Assembly: GCA_019454045.1 (NCBI GenBank)
Contig: SKCR01029108.1
Location: forward strand, 1 to 64,000
Length of the DNA: 64,000 bases
Source of the DNA: Zanthoxylum bungeanum
Lineage: Eukaryota > Streptophyta > Magnoliopsida > Sapindales > Rutaceae
Reading direction: 5' to 3'
Shown here: positions 46,982-59,103 of the stretch, piece by piece
Position numbering within the stretch: the stretch's first letter is position 1
Layout of the letters: every line of letters begins with the position of its first letter
The notes under the pieces: generated by a model
What the model saw: the letters and a program-made list of their open reading frames with translations, nothing else
Told to the model about the DNA's origin: nothing
Database searches by the model: none
Made by a program: the position numbers and the translations under genes

Positions 46982-49900
46982 TGTTGGGGCATGTTGGAAT
47001 CCCTAGGGTCGAATGGTAGCCATAGCTATAAGCTTTAATCTACAGTTCCAAACTCTTATTAATTGTTCCAAGTCCAACATGAACATCTTTGACCTAAATT
47101 ATAAGAATGTTGTGTTTTATTTTCTAAAGTATCCTAACACAATTGATTAGCCTTATTTCAGCATTAAGCTATGTGATCATGCATCTAATACACAAATGAA
47201 CATAGCTTTTGAGAAGATCAAACATTACCTAGTAAGCTTGATACAGGATCCAATCTACTTCTCCTTTTTTGAAATTGTTGGAGAACCTCCAAGGTGTTTC
47301 CAAGCTACCAAGCTTCACTTCAAGATCCAATCTTGATTTCTCCTAAATGAAATGTTGTAGAGACCTCACAAGCTTCTCTAAACACTTCTCTAATTTAGGC
47401 TAATCTCTCTAGAATTTTCTTGTATTTTTACTTGTACTTGTAATTAAAACCTTCCTAAAGCTTGCTATTTATAGCAAAACTTAGACAATTTTTAATTAAT
47501 AAAAGTTGTAATCAACTTTAAAGTGGGCTTAATCTAATTTGTCCAAATATGTATAATTAGGTGTGACTAATCTCCATTGTCTCCCACTTTAATTTATTCT
47601 ACTTAAATCAAGCCATTGATTAGTTAAATGTTTGCCACCTTGATTTAATCCAATTAAATCAAGCCAAAACCACATATTATTACATACTTACAATTACCAT
47701 AATATACTCAAATGGTAGAGATAATTATGATTTTACAATTAAGCCCTTGTGTAATTATTGAATTAATCCAATTAATCCAATTAGGTCAAAGTAAATAATC
47801 AATTTTATCCAATAACACTTGATTATCTTAGTTGATAATTATAATATCGAATATTATCTTTTATCAAAATTAATCGTCTACCCAAGTGCTCAACGAGTAT
47901 CTTCATATTGGGACTCTCTAAGTTTAGACACATTCGTTATATAAGCCTAGCTAATATGTACACAATTCGGCCACCTCTGAATTCGCGAAGAACACGAATG
48001 ACCTTTCTAAACTATACAAGTCGAGGTCATCACATATGTTTAATAATCCCTCTATCGTAGGCTATCTGACTTGTGCTTAGGAAACATAGAATATATCGTC
48101 AAGTTTCCAAGGCGCACATCTCATGTCGACATATCCATGATTCTTCATAACTGATGCGATCTACCCTAGGTGATCCACTTTGGCCAAAGATTTAAGAATC
48201 GTGACTTTACTTACATGGATACTTAAACCTCTTTTGGTACAAATACAGGCCAACGGATCCTATCTTGCTTCTCACTTGATTACTGAGAGTATCGGTCCAT
48301 ACTCAACGAACATCTAGAGGCCAGACGATGAAAGGTTTCAGACATACATGGCATCAAAGTGTGGAGGATCTCACATAAAATCAATGTTATCCTATAGTCA
48401 AAGGATTACATATGCTACTCGACTCGAGGAGATTCCTATTGACGGTGGTGTGTACTTCCAACTATTAAGAATGACCTGTGAATCATACAATATTCGCTTC
48501 AATGAATACCCACATGTCTATACGAGTTTCCAAAACTCATGGTACATCGGGTTAATGTTGGTTTCTACTATAGTCCCAAGATCATATTTAAGCAATGAAA
48601 AGAATGAATACTCAAGTGAAATAAGGCGGAAACACACTTACATTGAACGGATTTGAGATGTGTTGAGAAGAAAAATGAACTCCAAGAATCCTTTATGGTA
48701 TTCGGCCAAGGTCCAAGGTCCAAGTCCAAGCTCCAAGCTTTGTCTTTGTGATTCCAAGCTCCAAGGTTGGTTTCCCTATCACCTTGTATTGATTCTTGAA
48801 TGTGCTAGCAAGAGATGAAAGAAAACAATTTCCTTTCCTTGGTGGAGAAGCTCACGGCTTTAGCAAAATGGGAGAGAGAGAGAGATTTCAATTTTTTTTG
48901 TGTATTTGTTTTCTAAGAACAATAATGAAAAACCTTTACCAAATTTTGGTATATCTTTCAAAAAGTCAAACCAAAAATTTGGAGCCAAAATTTGCATTAA
49001 AGCCTCACAACCACTTCTTTCATGAATAGTGACTGCATGTCAATCACCAAAAGTGAGTTGACATCTATCACTTGAATGACGTGTGATGTCACGAGCGATG
49101 TGACTTGTGACCGCACTTGATTCTAAATCGGAGTGGCCTCGCAAACACATCCCGGGCTCGGGTTCGTTAATTCCGAATTAACGAATTTTTCGTTGCGACG
49201 TAATTAAATCAAATTTAATTAAATAATTATGCCCAGCAAAATTACTATTCACGTCGCTAGTGAATTAACTCTAAATTAATTCGTTAGCCCGAATTAAAAT
49301 CTAATTTTAATTCCGTGTCGAAATCTAATTTCGTTTAATATATCGAATATATTATTTTATCGATTAATTCCAAATTAATCGTTTCTCTCTCTTCCGTTAG
49401 TACTTTATCCCAGATAAAATATCTCTGTAATTAATCCAAGATTAATAATGTTCGAATCATACGTCATCGGTGAATCTTCGGGAAGCGACCCAAGAGATCC
49501 CTGCATATGTTGGCAGTAAATCCGGTCGTCGGACTATCCGAACACGTACGTACCTCGTACTACGTTTTTATCGATTTATAAGACATGGTTGGCTTCTAGC
49601 AAAGCACCGTTCCTACCCAATTCTCCAGAAATATTCTTAATGGAATATATAATCTATATCGGGCGTAGTATACATAGTATTGCGTATAGCGATCCAGTAT
49701 CGAATGTCACATGCAAGGCCTGAGGCTGGAATAGTGTCTGCCCCGTACGAAGCATATATCGGATTACAAGCAACTAGTCTCTTTAAATCGGATAATCATG
49801 ACCTTGTCATATTATCCCGATGGTTGCAACCATTTAGAGTACCAGTTATATATCCCTGCGTGATCATCATCTCCATATGACTGAAGTGATACTTCCATCT

Positions 49901-50782
49901 TGACATTACACCCAATACACTACGATTCTCAATAAACCCAGAAGAGGCGTACACAGAACCTGTTAAAGTCCTGGATGACCAAAACCAAAGGGTATCGATT
50001 GTCGCAAGTACTAGCGATGTAAGTCTCAGGTTAAGACCAAATACACCTACCCTGATGCGGATTCCCATAGACACATATTCATACAACCAATGGGATTACG
50101 CGGGGTCTATCCAGAGCGAAGCTGTTTCCGTACCATCGGTAAACACAACCTTCTATCACACTTACATAACTATCCAATACTTAAATATATGAGAACTATG
50201 TCGTTACGCTTCCATAACATGCACAAGTGCGATACTAGTCTATTCCGCATTATCGATGTCCAGTCTCAATAATACTACGACTAGGGATATTTAATAATTA
50301 AACCTTTATGTATTGATACTGTCTCATATCTTATAATCCGGAACTAATCATAGGGACTTTTATCATTTATATATATTAAGTAATCAAATTACAAAATGAT
50401 AAAATGCAATTTCATTGCTACATAATTAATTTGTACAAAAACCACAATGTCTTTTACAAATAGTGACGCTATGGGTCATAATTGTCTAACAGTTAAACCA
50501 TTGGAACTCCAATTCCAATATACGACATGTGCCAATCTTCTAAGTTACAGGAATTCTACCGTATTCCAAAACCAACGACTAAGAATATTTACTTTAAGAA
50601 TAGTTTACGCCTAGTGTCAAAACTATTCTAAGGTCGATGTCATTCTTAGTATATCTATACATCAATCTAATACGCATAATGACAACACCATTAATAAGGT
50701 ATGAAATGAAAAATGTAGTTATTTTATTATTAAATAATAAAATGTACAATTCGGATTGGCACTCCAAGCACCAACTCCATCA
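46982..50782 (-). repeat. 3' LTR of Cop2 (family B, internally deleted, interrupted)
   Basis: It begins TGTTGGGGCATGTTGG and ends CACCAACTCCATCA before the purine tract. Without the family-1 insertion it is about 1.86 kb. Near the start, GGGTCG joins directly to AATGGTAGCC, missing the sequence at about 18,905-19,405 in CopA. Confidence 0.88.
48556..50491 (-). repeat. Solo LTR, family 1, inside the Cop2 LTR
   Basis: It runs from TGTTGGTTTCTACTATAG to ATTGTCTAACA with a perfect GTTAA duplication (48551-48555, 50492-50496). Its orientation is the same as Cop1. It carries the recurring LTR frame at 49796-50086. Confidence 0.94.
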
Positions 50783-50797
50783 AACTCCCACTTGCTT
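50783..50797 (-). other. Polypurine tract of Cop2
   Basis: The minus strand reads AAGCAAGTGGGAGTT immediately before the 3' LTR. Confidence 0.88.
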
Positions 50798-52215
50798 AGT
50801 GCCAAACTGGATGGTACCGCAGTCTCATCTCCTCCATATGTTTATCAAATAACATAGGAGCTAAGGTCTTGGTAAGCGGGTCTGCTATGTTTTCTTGTCC
50901 TTGAACCTTCAAGACCACTATGTCTTTTTGTTCAATAATCTCTCTAATTACGCTGTATTTCCTTACCACGTGTTTAGACTTGGAATGCGCCCTCGACTCC
51001 TAAGCCTGCGCGATGGCTCCGTTATTATCACAGTATAATGGGATTGAATCTGTAATACTAGGCACAATGCCAAGTTCTGTGATAAAATTTCTAATTCAAA
51101 CAGCTTATTTAGCAGCTTCTGAAGCCGCTATAAAATTCCGCCTCAGTGGTGGAATTAGCTGTTGAGCCTTGCTTTGAACAATTTGAACAACGCCAACTAA
51201 TCGCACCACCGTTAAGGGTAAATATATATCCTGATGTAGATTTTCTATCATCTGGATCTCCTTGGAAGTCGGAGTCTGTATAACCCTTAATTTGTAGCTC
51301 ATCTTCTCCATATATCAGAAACTCATCCCTAGTACTCTTAAGATATCTCAGGATATGTTTCACGGCTATCCAATGATCATTACCTGGATCAGATTGATAT
51401 TGGCTGGTCACACTAACGCTGAAACTGATGTCAGGTCTAGTACACATGGCAAGTTAGACATCCTAACTCTCTCTTCCTCACATTGAGGTGCCCTTTTCTT
51501 CGAAAGATGTGTGTCGTATCGAAAAGGTACATTTACTGCCTTGCAGTTGGTAAAACTGTACCTTTCAAACATCTTGTCTATGTATGTCGATTGTGACAAC
51601 CCTATAAGATTCCTAACTCTATCTCAGTAGAGCCTTATATCTAGTATATAGGAAGCTTCACCCATATCTTTCATGGAGAAGATCTTACAAAGGTGGGCTT
51701 TCACACTTTGCATCATACCTATATCATTCCCAACGATAAGGATGTCATCTACATACAAGACTAGGAAACTATCATGCTCCCACTCATTTTCTTATAAACA
51801 CATGGTTCTTTCTTATTTTTGATGAATCTAGATAATCTAATTATCTCATCAAAATGACTATTTCAGCTTCGGGATGCATGTTTAAGTCCATAAATAGACT
51901 TTTGGAGCTTACAAACTAAGTTTGAAGTCTAACTGGATAAGAAACCCTTTGGTTGTTCCATATAGATATCCTCTTCAAGTAATCCATTTAGAAAAGCAGT
52001 TTTCAAATCCATCTACCATATCTCATAGTCGTGATATGCAGTAATGGCTAAAAGAATCCTAATGGACTTTAGCATGGCTACTGGTTAAAAAGTTTCCTCA
52101 TAATCAATCCCAATACGTTTAGTGTATCCTTTCACTACCAGTCGGGCCTTAAAGGTTTCCACCTTTCCATTGGGCCCTCGCTTCCTTTTGTAAACCCATT
52201 TATAACCTATAGGTT
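50798..52215 (-). pseudogene. Cop2 reverse transcriptase and RNase H
   Basis: RNase H is at 51447-51109 (GYTDSDFQGDPDDRKSTSGY, then STANSTTEAEF). It contains a small insertion that turns the usual WKSSKQG into WRCSNCSKQG, then a frame shift. RT is upstream: STYIDKMFERYSF and MSNLPC blocks at 51599-51408, an intact YVDD read at 51744-51755, and a QMDVK-like region near 52,010, all with shifts. The 50,798-51,100 stretch matches the last RNase H part of Cop3, with stops. Compared with Cop3 it has more shifts and is therefore probably older. Confidence 0.85.
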
Positions 52216-53420
52216 TAATTCATTCAGGAAGTTCAACTAAGTCACAGACTTGATTGGCATGCATTGAATCCATTTCGGATTTTATGGCTTCCTGCCATTT
52301 TCCCGAATCGATATCCAATATCACTTCCTCATACGTAGTTGGATTTGTTTCCTCCAAGAAGAGAACATCAAGGCTCACATCAGATGTTAAAAACAGTCTC
52401 TCAGAAGGCCTTGATATTCTATTCGACATACGTAGAACCTGTGTTGTAGACCTTTCATCTATTTGGATCTCTGGTTCCATCTCAGGTTCCTTAATATTGG
52501 GATCAAACTCATCAAGTTTAGTCTCTCTACAATTCGCACTTTCTCTCAAAAATTGCTTTTCAAGAAAAGTTACCAAGCGAACAACAAATACAATTCGTTG
52601 CTCAGAATTGTAGAATTGATATCTCATGGAATTATCAGAATATCCAACGAACCTACATTTATACCCTCATGGTGCTAGTTTATCCTGCTGTGTAATTCTA
52701 ATGTATGCAGGACAACCCCAAATCTTTAAATGCTTAAGACTTGGATTTCTACCGTACCATATCTGATAGTGGGTCGTAGAAATAGCTTTCGATGGAACCC
52801 TATTAAGTATGTAGGCAGCAGTAAGTAAAGCGTAACCCTAAAGGTAATAAAGAAGATCTGTATAGCTCATCATTGTTCGCACCATATCCAATAAAGTATG
52901 ATTTCTACGCTCAGACACTCCATTGTGTTGAGGTGTTCCAGGTGGGCTATATTGGGCGAGAATTTCATTCTCCTTTAAATGATTTATGAATTCTTCACTC
53001 ATGTATTCACCGCCTCGATCTGATCTAAGGCATTTGATGATTTATTGGTTTGTTTTTCTACTTCGTTTCGGAATATTTTGAACTTGTCAAATGTTTCTGA
53101 CTTATGTTTCATCAGATAGACATATCCATATCTAGACTTGTCATCTGTGAAAGTCACAAAGTATGTGGAACCATCATGAGCGGCATGATTTAATAGACTA
53201 CACACATCACTGTGTACTAGTTCAAGTAAATCTCCAGCACAGTGTCCAACACCTAGAAATGGGGCCTTTGTCATCTTTCCTTGGAAACATGCCTCAAAAA
53301 TCGGATAAGAATCTAAGGTAAGATTTTCAATCAAACCATCATTTACCATTTGGATAGACGTCTAACACCAATGTGGCCTAATCTCATATGCCATAATTCA
53401 GTATTATTTAGTTCAGACTT
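52216..53420 (-). pseudogene. Cop2 integrase and linker
   Basis: The linker frame 52627-52220 includes EVILDIDSGKWQEAIKSEMD and ends at the RT start. About 52,640-52,960 holds the C-terminal integrase and the catalytic Glu block, which reads NGVSERRNHT. Frame 53349-52999 holds CFQGKMTKAP, ELVHSDVCSLLNH and TFTDDKSRYGYVYLMKH, then ends in a shift before the second Asp region (RSDRGG-like). The zinc domain's CX2C reads EACFQGK, with one Cys replaced. Confidence 0.85.
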
Positions 53421-54690
53421 CCTACTTGTATTTTTCTCTATATTAAAGACATATCTACATGTTTCCAAAACATAGTGACCGTTTGATAAAGAACCTTCAC
53501 ATTTCAATAAATTTTATTTATCATACAAACATAAAATTGCATCTTTAATATTTATTTTATATCCCTCTTTAACTAATATTGGTAGTGATATATTTTTTCT
53601 GATAATTGTGGGAACATAATAACAATCATGCAAATCTAATTTATATCCATTTGGGAGATCTAGAACAATTGTGTTCCTATGGCCTTGACATCCAATGTCT
53701 CGCCATTGCCAACTCTAAGCTGGATCTCCCTTTTATTCAACCTACTTTTAACCCTAATTTTTTGCAGGGAATTGCAAATATGAGTAGGACTGCCAGTGTC
53801 TAACACCCATCCACTATTTGCATCTAAGGCTAATGAGATGTCAATAATTGGAAAAATACAAAGCGTACATGAGGGTCCTATTTTTCCTTTTAGCTCTGAA
53901 CAGTCCTTTTTCCAGTGTCCAGACTTCTTGTATTGTAGACAGTGATCACGAGCTACTTTCAGTTTTGCGCCTTTGCGCTTCTTGGAGTTTTTCTTTGATA
54001 TTTTCTTTTTCCTCATCTTTTCTTTCTTTGACTTCTCATAAGTCTTTGAAGAGCCAGCTCCACTATGGAGATATAGTATGGGGTTACCTTTCTTCAAATC
54101 TTGCTCCGCCGTACTTATCATGCTATGAAGTTCTTCGTATGTGGCTTGCATCAAGTGCATATGGAAATTTAATACAAAGTCAGCATAAGAACCAGGCAAA
54201 GAAGACAGAATCAAATTACGGCCCAGCCGTTCATCAAACAAAATGTCATGTCGTTCCAGATATCGAATCTAGTCTATCATGTTCAAAACATGAGTGCTGA
54301 CAGCTCCTCCCTCCTTGAGTTCAGTACGGAATAATTCCTTACACCTTCGATAAAGTTTCATCTCTTGATTTTCCTCGAACAACTCCTTGAGTGTTCGCAT
54401 GATGCTCCAAGCATCTGGCACTTCAATGTACTGTCTCAGAAAATCTGGAATCATCGATCCCAAGATGTAGGATTTCACCTTCAGGTTATCATCCTTCCAT
54501 CTATCAAAAGTTTCTCGCTCTTCTAGAGTGGGTCAGGATCGATATCAACAGGCAGTGGATTGATCATGGCATAAGTCAACTTTTCATACTCCAAGACAAG
54601 ACGCATGTTTATTTCCCATTCGAAATAGTTCTCAGCTTCTTTTAGCTTATTGGAATCCAAAAGTTTCATCAATGGATTAGCAGCAACCAT
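53421..54690 (-). pseudogene. Cop2 gag and protease
   Basis: The ATG at 54690 opens gag. Frame 54478-54269 holds SYILGSMIPDFLRQYIEVPD. A TAG then interrupts the same frame, which continues as 54241-53660. The latter has NFHMHLMQATYEELHSMIS, a Lys-rich basic tail, and the zinc knuckle CLQYKKSGHWKKDC (second Cys now Tyr). The protease follows as GWVLDTGSPTHICNSL with its DTG intact. From about 53,660 to 53,421 the protease-to-integrase spacer has stops. Confidence 0.88.
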
Positions 54691-55228
54691 CTACAAGACA
54701 ATTTTTGAGTAGTAGCAGAACAATTTTCATTTTAAAAGTGGTAACACTAATTGATTAAAGAATTTTAAATCTATTAATGCCCTCCCACTACTTTGCGTAA
54801 TTCGGTAATCTCCCTTAACGGAAAAATAGAAATTGACTATCAAAATTTATAGCGGGAAGTGGATCCCATGACATTTACTTCAGCCTCACACTAATAATGA
54901 TATTGGCCTTTATAAACTCATTAGGTATACCTCAAGGGTCAATCACTTCATGTGGCTCCTAGTTTAGTCCTGAACCATTTCTTATCCTCACACTAATGAT
55001 GATATTGGATTAAGACATGTTCTAGGTGTATACTTGTCAATGTGCACTAATGAGCTCCGTATGTAAACCCTCACACTAATGACGATATTGGGTGATTGCG
55101 TTAACTCATCACGCTACATCTAATGTTTTACCGGAGCGACCTAAGTTCCGAGCATTTATATCCTCACACTAATGACCATATTGAATATAAGTATTAAGAA
55201 CCCATTCATCTCCGTATTGACAAGACGG
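54691..55228 (-). repeat. Cop2 leader with four spaced repeat motifs
   Basis: From gag outward on the plus strand: CCTCCCACTA (54781), GTGGATCCC (54859), then CCTCACACTAATGAYGATATTGG-like copies at 54884, 54986, 55069 and 55162 (spacings 102, 83 and 93). The order is the same as in CopA. Cut by Cop3 after GACGG. Confidence 0.85.
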
Positions 55229-57632
55229 TGTAGGGGTTTTAGGGGCATAATTCGGTAACGCAGCGGAAGCGGTGGAAAATCGTATTTTCCGATTTCAAAA
55301 ATTTTTTCTCGGATTAATTAAATAAACATATTTATTTAATATTCCAATAATCAAATTATGAAATAAAATTCAATAAATCATATTTAGGTGAATTTACCAA
55401 ATCACCCTTACTTGGTATTTTTGTCCATTTTAGTCCGAAATTGATCAAATCAATTTTGAATGATTCTAAATCATTTCTAAGATGAACTTAACATGTTCAA
55501 AACATCAAAACACCAAAAGCAACAAAATCCCCAAATTCTACTCACTTGGCCGAATGCATGCATAGGTGGGCATTTTGTCTATTTGGTCATTTCATGTCTC
55601 AAAACACATCAAGATGTAATCCAATCAACATGAAACTTTATATGCATCATATACACATCCAAATACACAACATATATGAAAATCCCCAAATTTGGAATTG
55701 GTCATGAAGCCTAATTTTTCAATTTCATCAAATTGGAACAAATTAGACCAAATAGTTTAAATCAATTACTTTAATCATCATTCTTCCATCCAATCCAAGT
55801 CTCAACACAATGAAACAACTCAAGATCAAATCTAGGTCATTTAAGAGTGGGTCAATAACTCTAGATTAGCAACATGGTTTCCAAAACCTTAAAAGAAAGC
55901 TTATAACTACAATAGTCACAATCTTCCTTCATCAAACATGCTCAACACTTCCATCAAAACTTCCATAAAAAAAAAACACAAAGAATAAAGAAAGAAATAA
56001 CCTAAGAACATCATATGTTAAAGCCTAGATCCTAAGGAACATTTTCCTTACTAATAGCAAGTTGAAGAAACTTACTAAAATCCAAGCTTTCTTTGATTTT
56101 TGTCTTTCTTTCTCACAAGCTTCTTATGTTTCTTTAATGGAGTTTTTCTTTTGTAAAGTGTATTAGGTTAAAAATAAAAGAAATGAAAAACAATATATAC
56201 TTGTACAAGATTTTCCTTGGCCGAAAATGCTAAAGCCAAATACAAGTTTATTAATTTCATTTTCATTTCACTTTAATTTAGTCAACTTGCATAAATATCC
56301 AAATAACACTTTATTAGATATTTAATTAAGTCAAAAAAGGCAACTAATATCTTTACATCAAATATCCTAATGTAAGATATTTATATTTAATTAATTTAAT
56401 CATTTAACAATTAAATAATCAATTAATTAATCAAATACAAATATATTAAATATGTATAATATACATTAAATATTAAAAACATATATTCATTTAGGATATA
56501 AGTCAAATAACTCATTTTGACTATTAATTAATGTGCATTTAAATTAATCAAGTATTAAATGTAAATACACAATAATTAGGCAAATGATTATCTAGTCCCT
56601 TTAGCACGTATCTTGCGTTTAACCTTTAAACGACTTTATAAATAATCAATATTATTTATTAATGTTGCTCTAGTGCTCTACGAGTATGTTTCATTATTGA
56701 GACTCTCTAGATTCAGGTATATCCGTCACGAAATCAAATTTCATGTCCATAATCTATCCACCCGTAGATTATGACGATCACGGATAATCTCGCTGAACCA
56801 TACAGGTCGAGGTCATGGCAAATGTATAATTCCTCCGTCACAGGTATCCGGATAAATCCCAGAGATATATATGTATATGTCAAATCTCTACGGGGATTAT
56901 CCAGTCGACTATTCTATTAGCAATCTCTAAAAGAATGTTAGAACTGGCTTCTAAACTTTACCACGGGCCCATGGTTTTATCTGATTGCTAATCATATGGA
57001 CTACCTATGCTCTGATACACAGAACTGACGGATCCTGTCTTTGATACACATAGGACACCCTGAGGATCTGTCTACACCCAACGAACAGGCGGAGGTCTGA
57101 TCTAAATAGATCGGCGACGTGACTGCCATCTAAGTGTAGAAGATGTCTCATGTGCCCACAATGGCATCTCAAGTGTAAGAATCACAAGTGCTACTTAACC
57201 CGAGAAGATTCTTATTGACGCTGGTGTACCATCCATTAAGAATCTTCGGTGAGTCGTTCAGTGTTTATCCGCTATAAACACCTACACGTCTATACTAGTC
57301 TCCAAGACTAATGGTTCATTGAAAAACCATTGGAATCATATATTCCAGTATACGACATGTACAAGTCTCAACGGTTTTACTATACTGACCAAGTAGTGTA
57401 AACCTTGACCAGGAACAATCTGAGAATGACAACATCATGATACTACTCAATGTCAGTTGCGACGCTTTTGCAACAGTACCATGACTAATCATCTAAGGTC
57501 ATTACGTATTTACCATTTAATAAGATTATTATATTATAGAAACTACATATATTATTCATAATAATAATGTTTTACATAAGTATTCAAAATAAATACAACC
57601 GGGAATTGGCGCTCTGAGCACCAACCCCAACA
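55229..57632 (-). repeat. 3' LTR of Cop3 (family C)
   Basis: It runs from TGTAGGGGTTTTAGGGGC to GCACCAACCCCAACA, homologous to the solo LTR at 9684-12053. No protein similarity is seen inside; the sequence is AT-rich in the middle. Confidence 0.92.
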
Positions 57633-57648
57633 AAATCTCCCACTTGCT
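57633..57648 (-). other. Polypurine tract of Cop3
   Basis: The minus strand reads AGCAAGTGGGAGATTT just before the 3' LTR. Confidence 0.9.
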
Positions 57649-57670
57649 CTAGTGCCAATATCGATTGTAT

Positions 57671-58210
57671 CTATACCCATCGACTCCATGTGTTAACAAA
57701 CAGCTTCAGAGGTATGGCCTTCGTCAGCGAGTCTGCTACATTATCTTCACTCGGTACCTTGCACACGACAATATCCCCTCGCGACATGATCTCTCGAATG
57801 ATGTGGTACTTGCGTTCCACATGCTTCGACTTCTGATGCGCCCTCGGTTCCTTTGCTTGCGCAATGGCTCCAGTATTATCACAGTATAACGGAATCACAT
57901 TCTCGATGCTTGGGGCAACTCCCAATTCTGTGATAAAGTTCTTTATCCACACAGCCTCTTTTGCAGCTTCAGAAGCTGCAATATATTCCGCCTCAGTGGT
58001 GGAATCTGCTGTCGATCCCTGTTTGGAACTCTTCCAACAAACTGCACCTCCGTTAAGGGTAAAGACAAATCCAGATGTAGACTTTCTATCATCGGGATCC
58101 GATTGGAAATCGGAGTCTGTATACCCATTAACCTGCAGTTCGTTTCCTCCATAAATTATTAACTTTTCCTTGGTACCTTTAAGATACTTTAGGATATGTT
58201 TAATGGCCAT
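57671..58210 (-). pseudogene. Cop3 RNase H
   Basis: A 180-codon open stretch encodes GYTDSDFQSDPDDRKSTSGF, STADSTTEAEYIAASEAAKE, PLYCDNTGAIAQAKEPRAHQ and EDNVADSLTKAIPL. The RNase H acidic residues (Asp, Glu, Asp) are in place. A single TAG codon at the 58211 boundary, where relatives have Trp, separates it from RT in the same frame. It degrades the RNA strand of the cDNA hybrid in live elements. Confidence 0.9.
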
Positions 58211-59100
58211 CTAATGGTCATTACCTGGATTGGAATGATATCGACTAGTTACGCTAACAGCGAAACTGATATCAGGCCTCGTACATAACATGGCATACAT
58301 TATGCTACCCAAACATGAAGCATAAGGTTGGTTAGACATTCTAACCTTCTCATCTTCTGTTTGTGGACACATCGTCTTAGAAAGATGAATCTCATGTCTG
58401 AACGGTATGTTTGCTGTCTTAAAGTTACCAAAACTATACCGCTCTAAGATCTTATCTATGTACGTTGATTGGGATAACCCAATCAGCCTCCTTTGTCTAT
58501 CTCTATAGAGTTTTATCCCTAAAACATAGGAAGCTTCTCCCAGGTCCTTCATGGAGAAATTCTTACAGAGATACGCTTTGACGCTTTGTAACATACCTAA
58601 ATCATTCCCAATGATTAGGATGTCATCAATCCATATAGGACTAAAAATACGACCATGCTCCCACTGGCCTTCTGATACACACAGGATTCTTCCGAATTCT
58701 TGAGAAAACCAGACGATCTAATAATCTCGTCGAATCGAAGATTCCAACTTCGTGAAGCTTGTTTAAGTCCATTAATGGACTTCTTAAGCTTACATACCAT
58801 ACCCGAGGTTTCGCTGGACGCGAAACCTTCTGGCTGTTCCATATAGATTTCTTCATCAAGAAATCCATTTAGAAAAGCCGTTTTGACATCCATTTGCCAA
58901 ATCTCGTAGTCATGATACACAGCTATAGAAAGCAAAATCCGAATAGACTTAAGCATTGCTACTGGTGAAAAGGTTTCATCGTAGTCGACGCCAGGTCGCT
59001 GCATGTAACCTTTTGCTACCAGTCGAGCCTTGTAAGTTTCAACCTTACCATCAGGCCCTCGCTTCCTCTTGTAAACCCATTTACAATAGATAGGAACAAT
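58211..59100 (-). pseudogene. Cop3 reverse transcriptase
   Basis: Frame 59004-58615 carries [42 protein letters not shown] and [14 protein letters not shown]. It then shifts exactly at the catalytic motif, reading [13 protein letters not shown]. The other frame resumes as DDILIIGN and continues into 58594-58211 (VKAYLCKNFSMKDLGEASYV, CTRPDISFAVSV). The YVDD box is therefore broken by an indel while its neighbours are intact. Confidence 0.92.
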
Positions 59101-59103
59101 TCC

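Larger units (their letters stand above)
45171..47609. repeat. Tandem segmental duplication, copy 2
   Basis: It repeats 42726-45170. Its right end continues into the remainder of the Cop2 LTR, so this is the original context of the LTR side. The left side starts abruptly inside the RT tail. Confidence 0.93.
46982..55228 (-). mobile_element. Cop2: Ty1/copia element, family-B LTR, 5' LTR beyond window
   Basis: It has a 3' LTR (46982-50782, with an inserted solo LTR), a purine tract, then RNase H, RT, integrase, protease, gag and leader in minus-strand order from left to right. It is cut at 55228 by Cop3. It is collinear with and close to CopA. It was inserted in the 5' part of GypF. Confidence 0.9.

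Noticed and set aside
57665..57889. Plus-strand frames at 57665-57889 and 57864-58154
   Set aside because: Antisense shadows of Cop3 RNase H.
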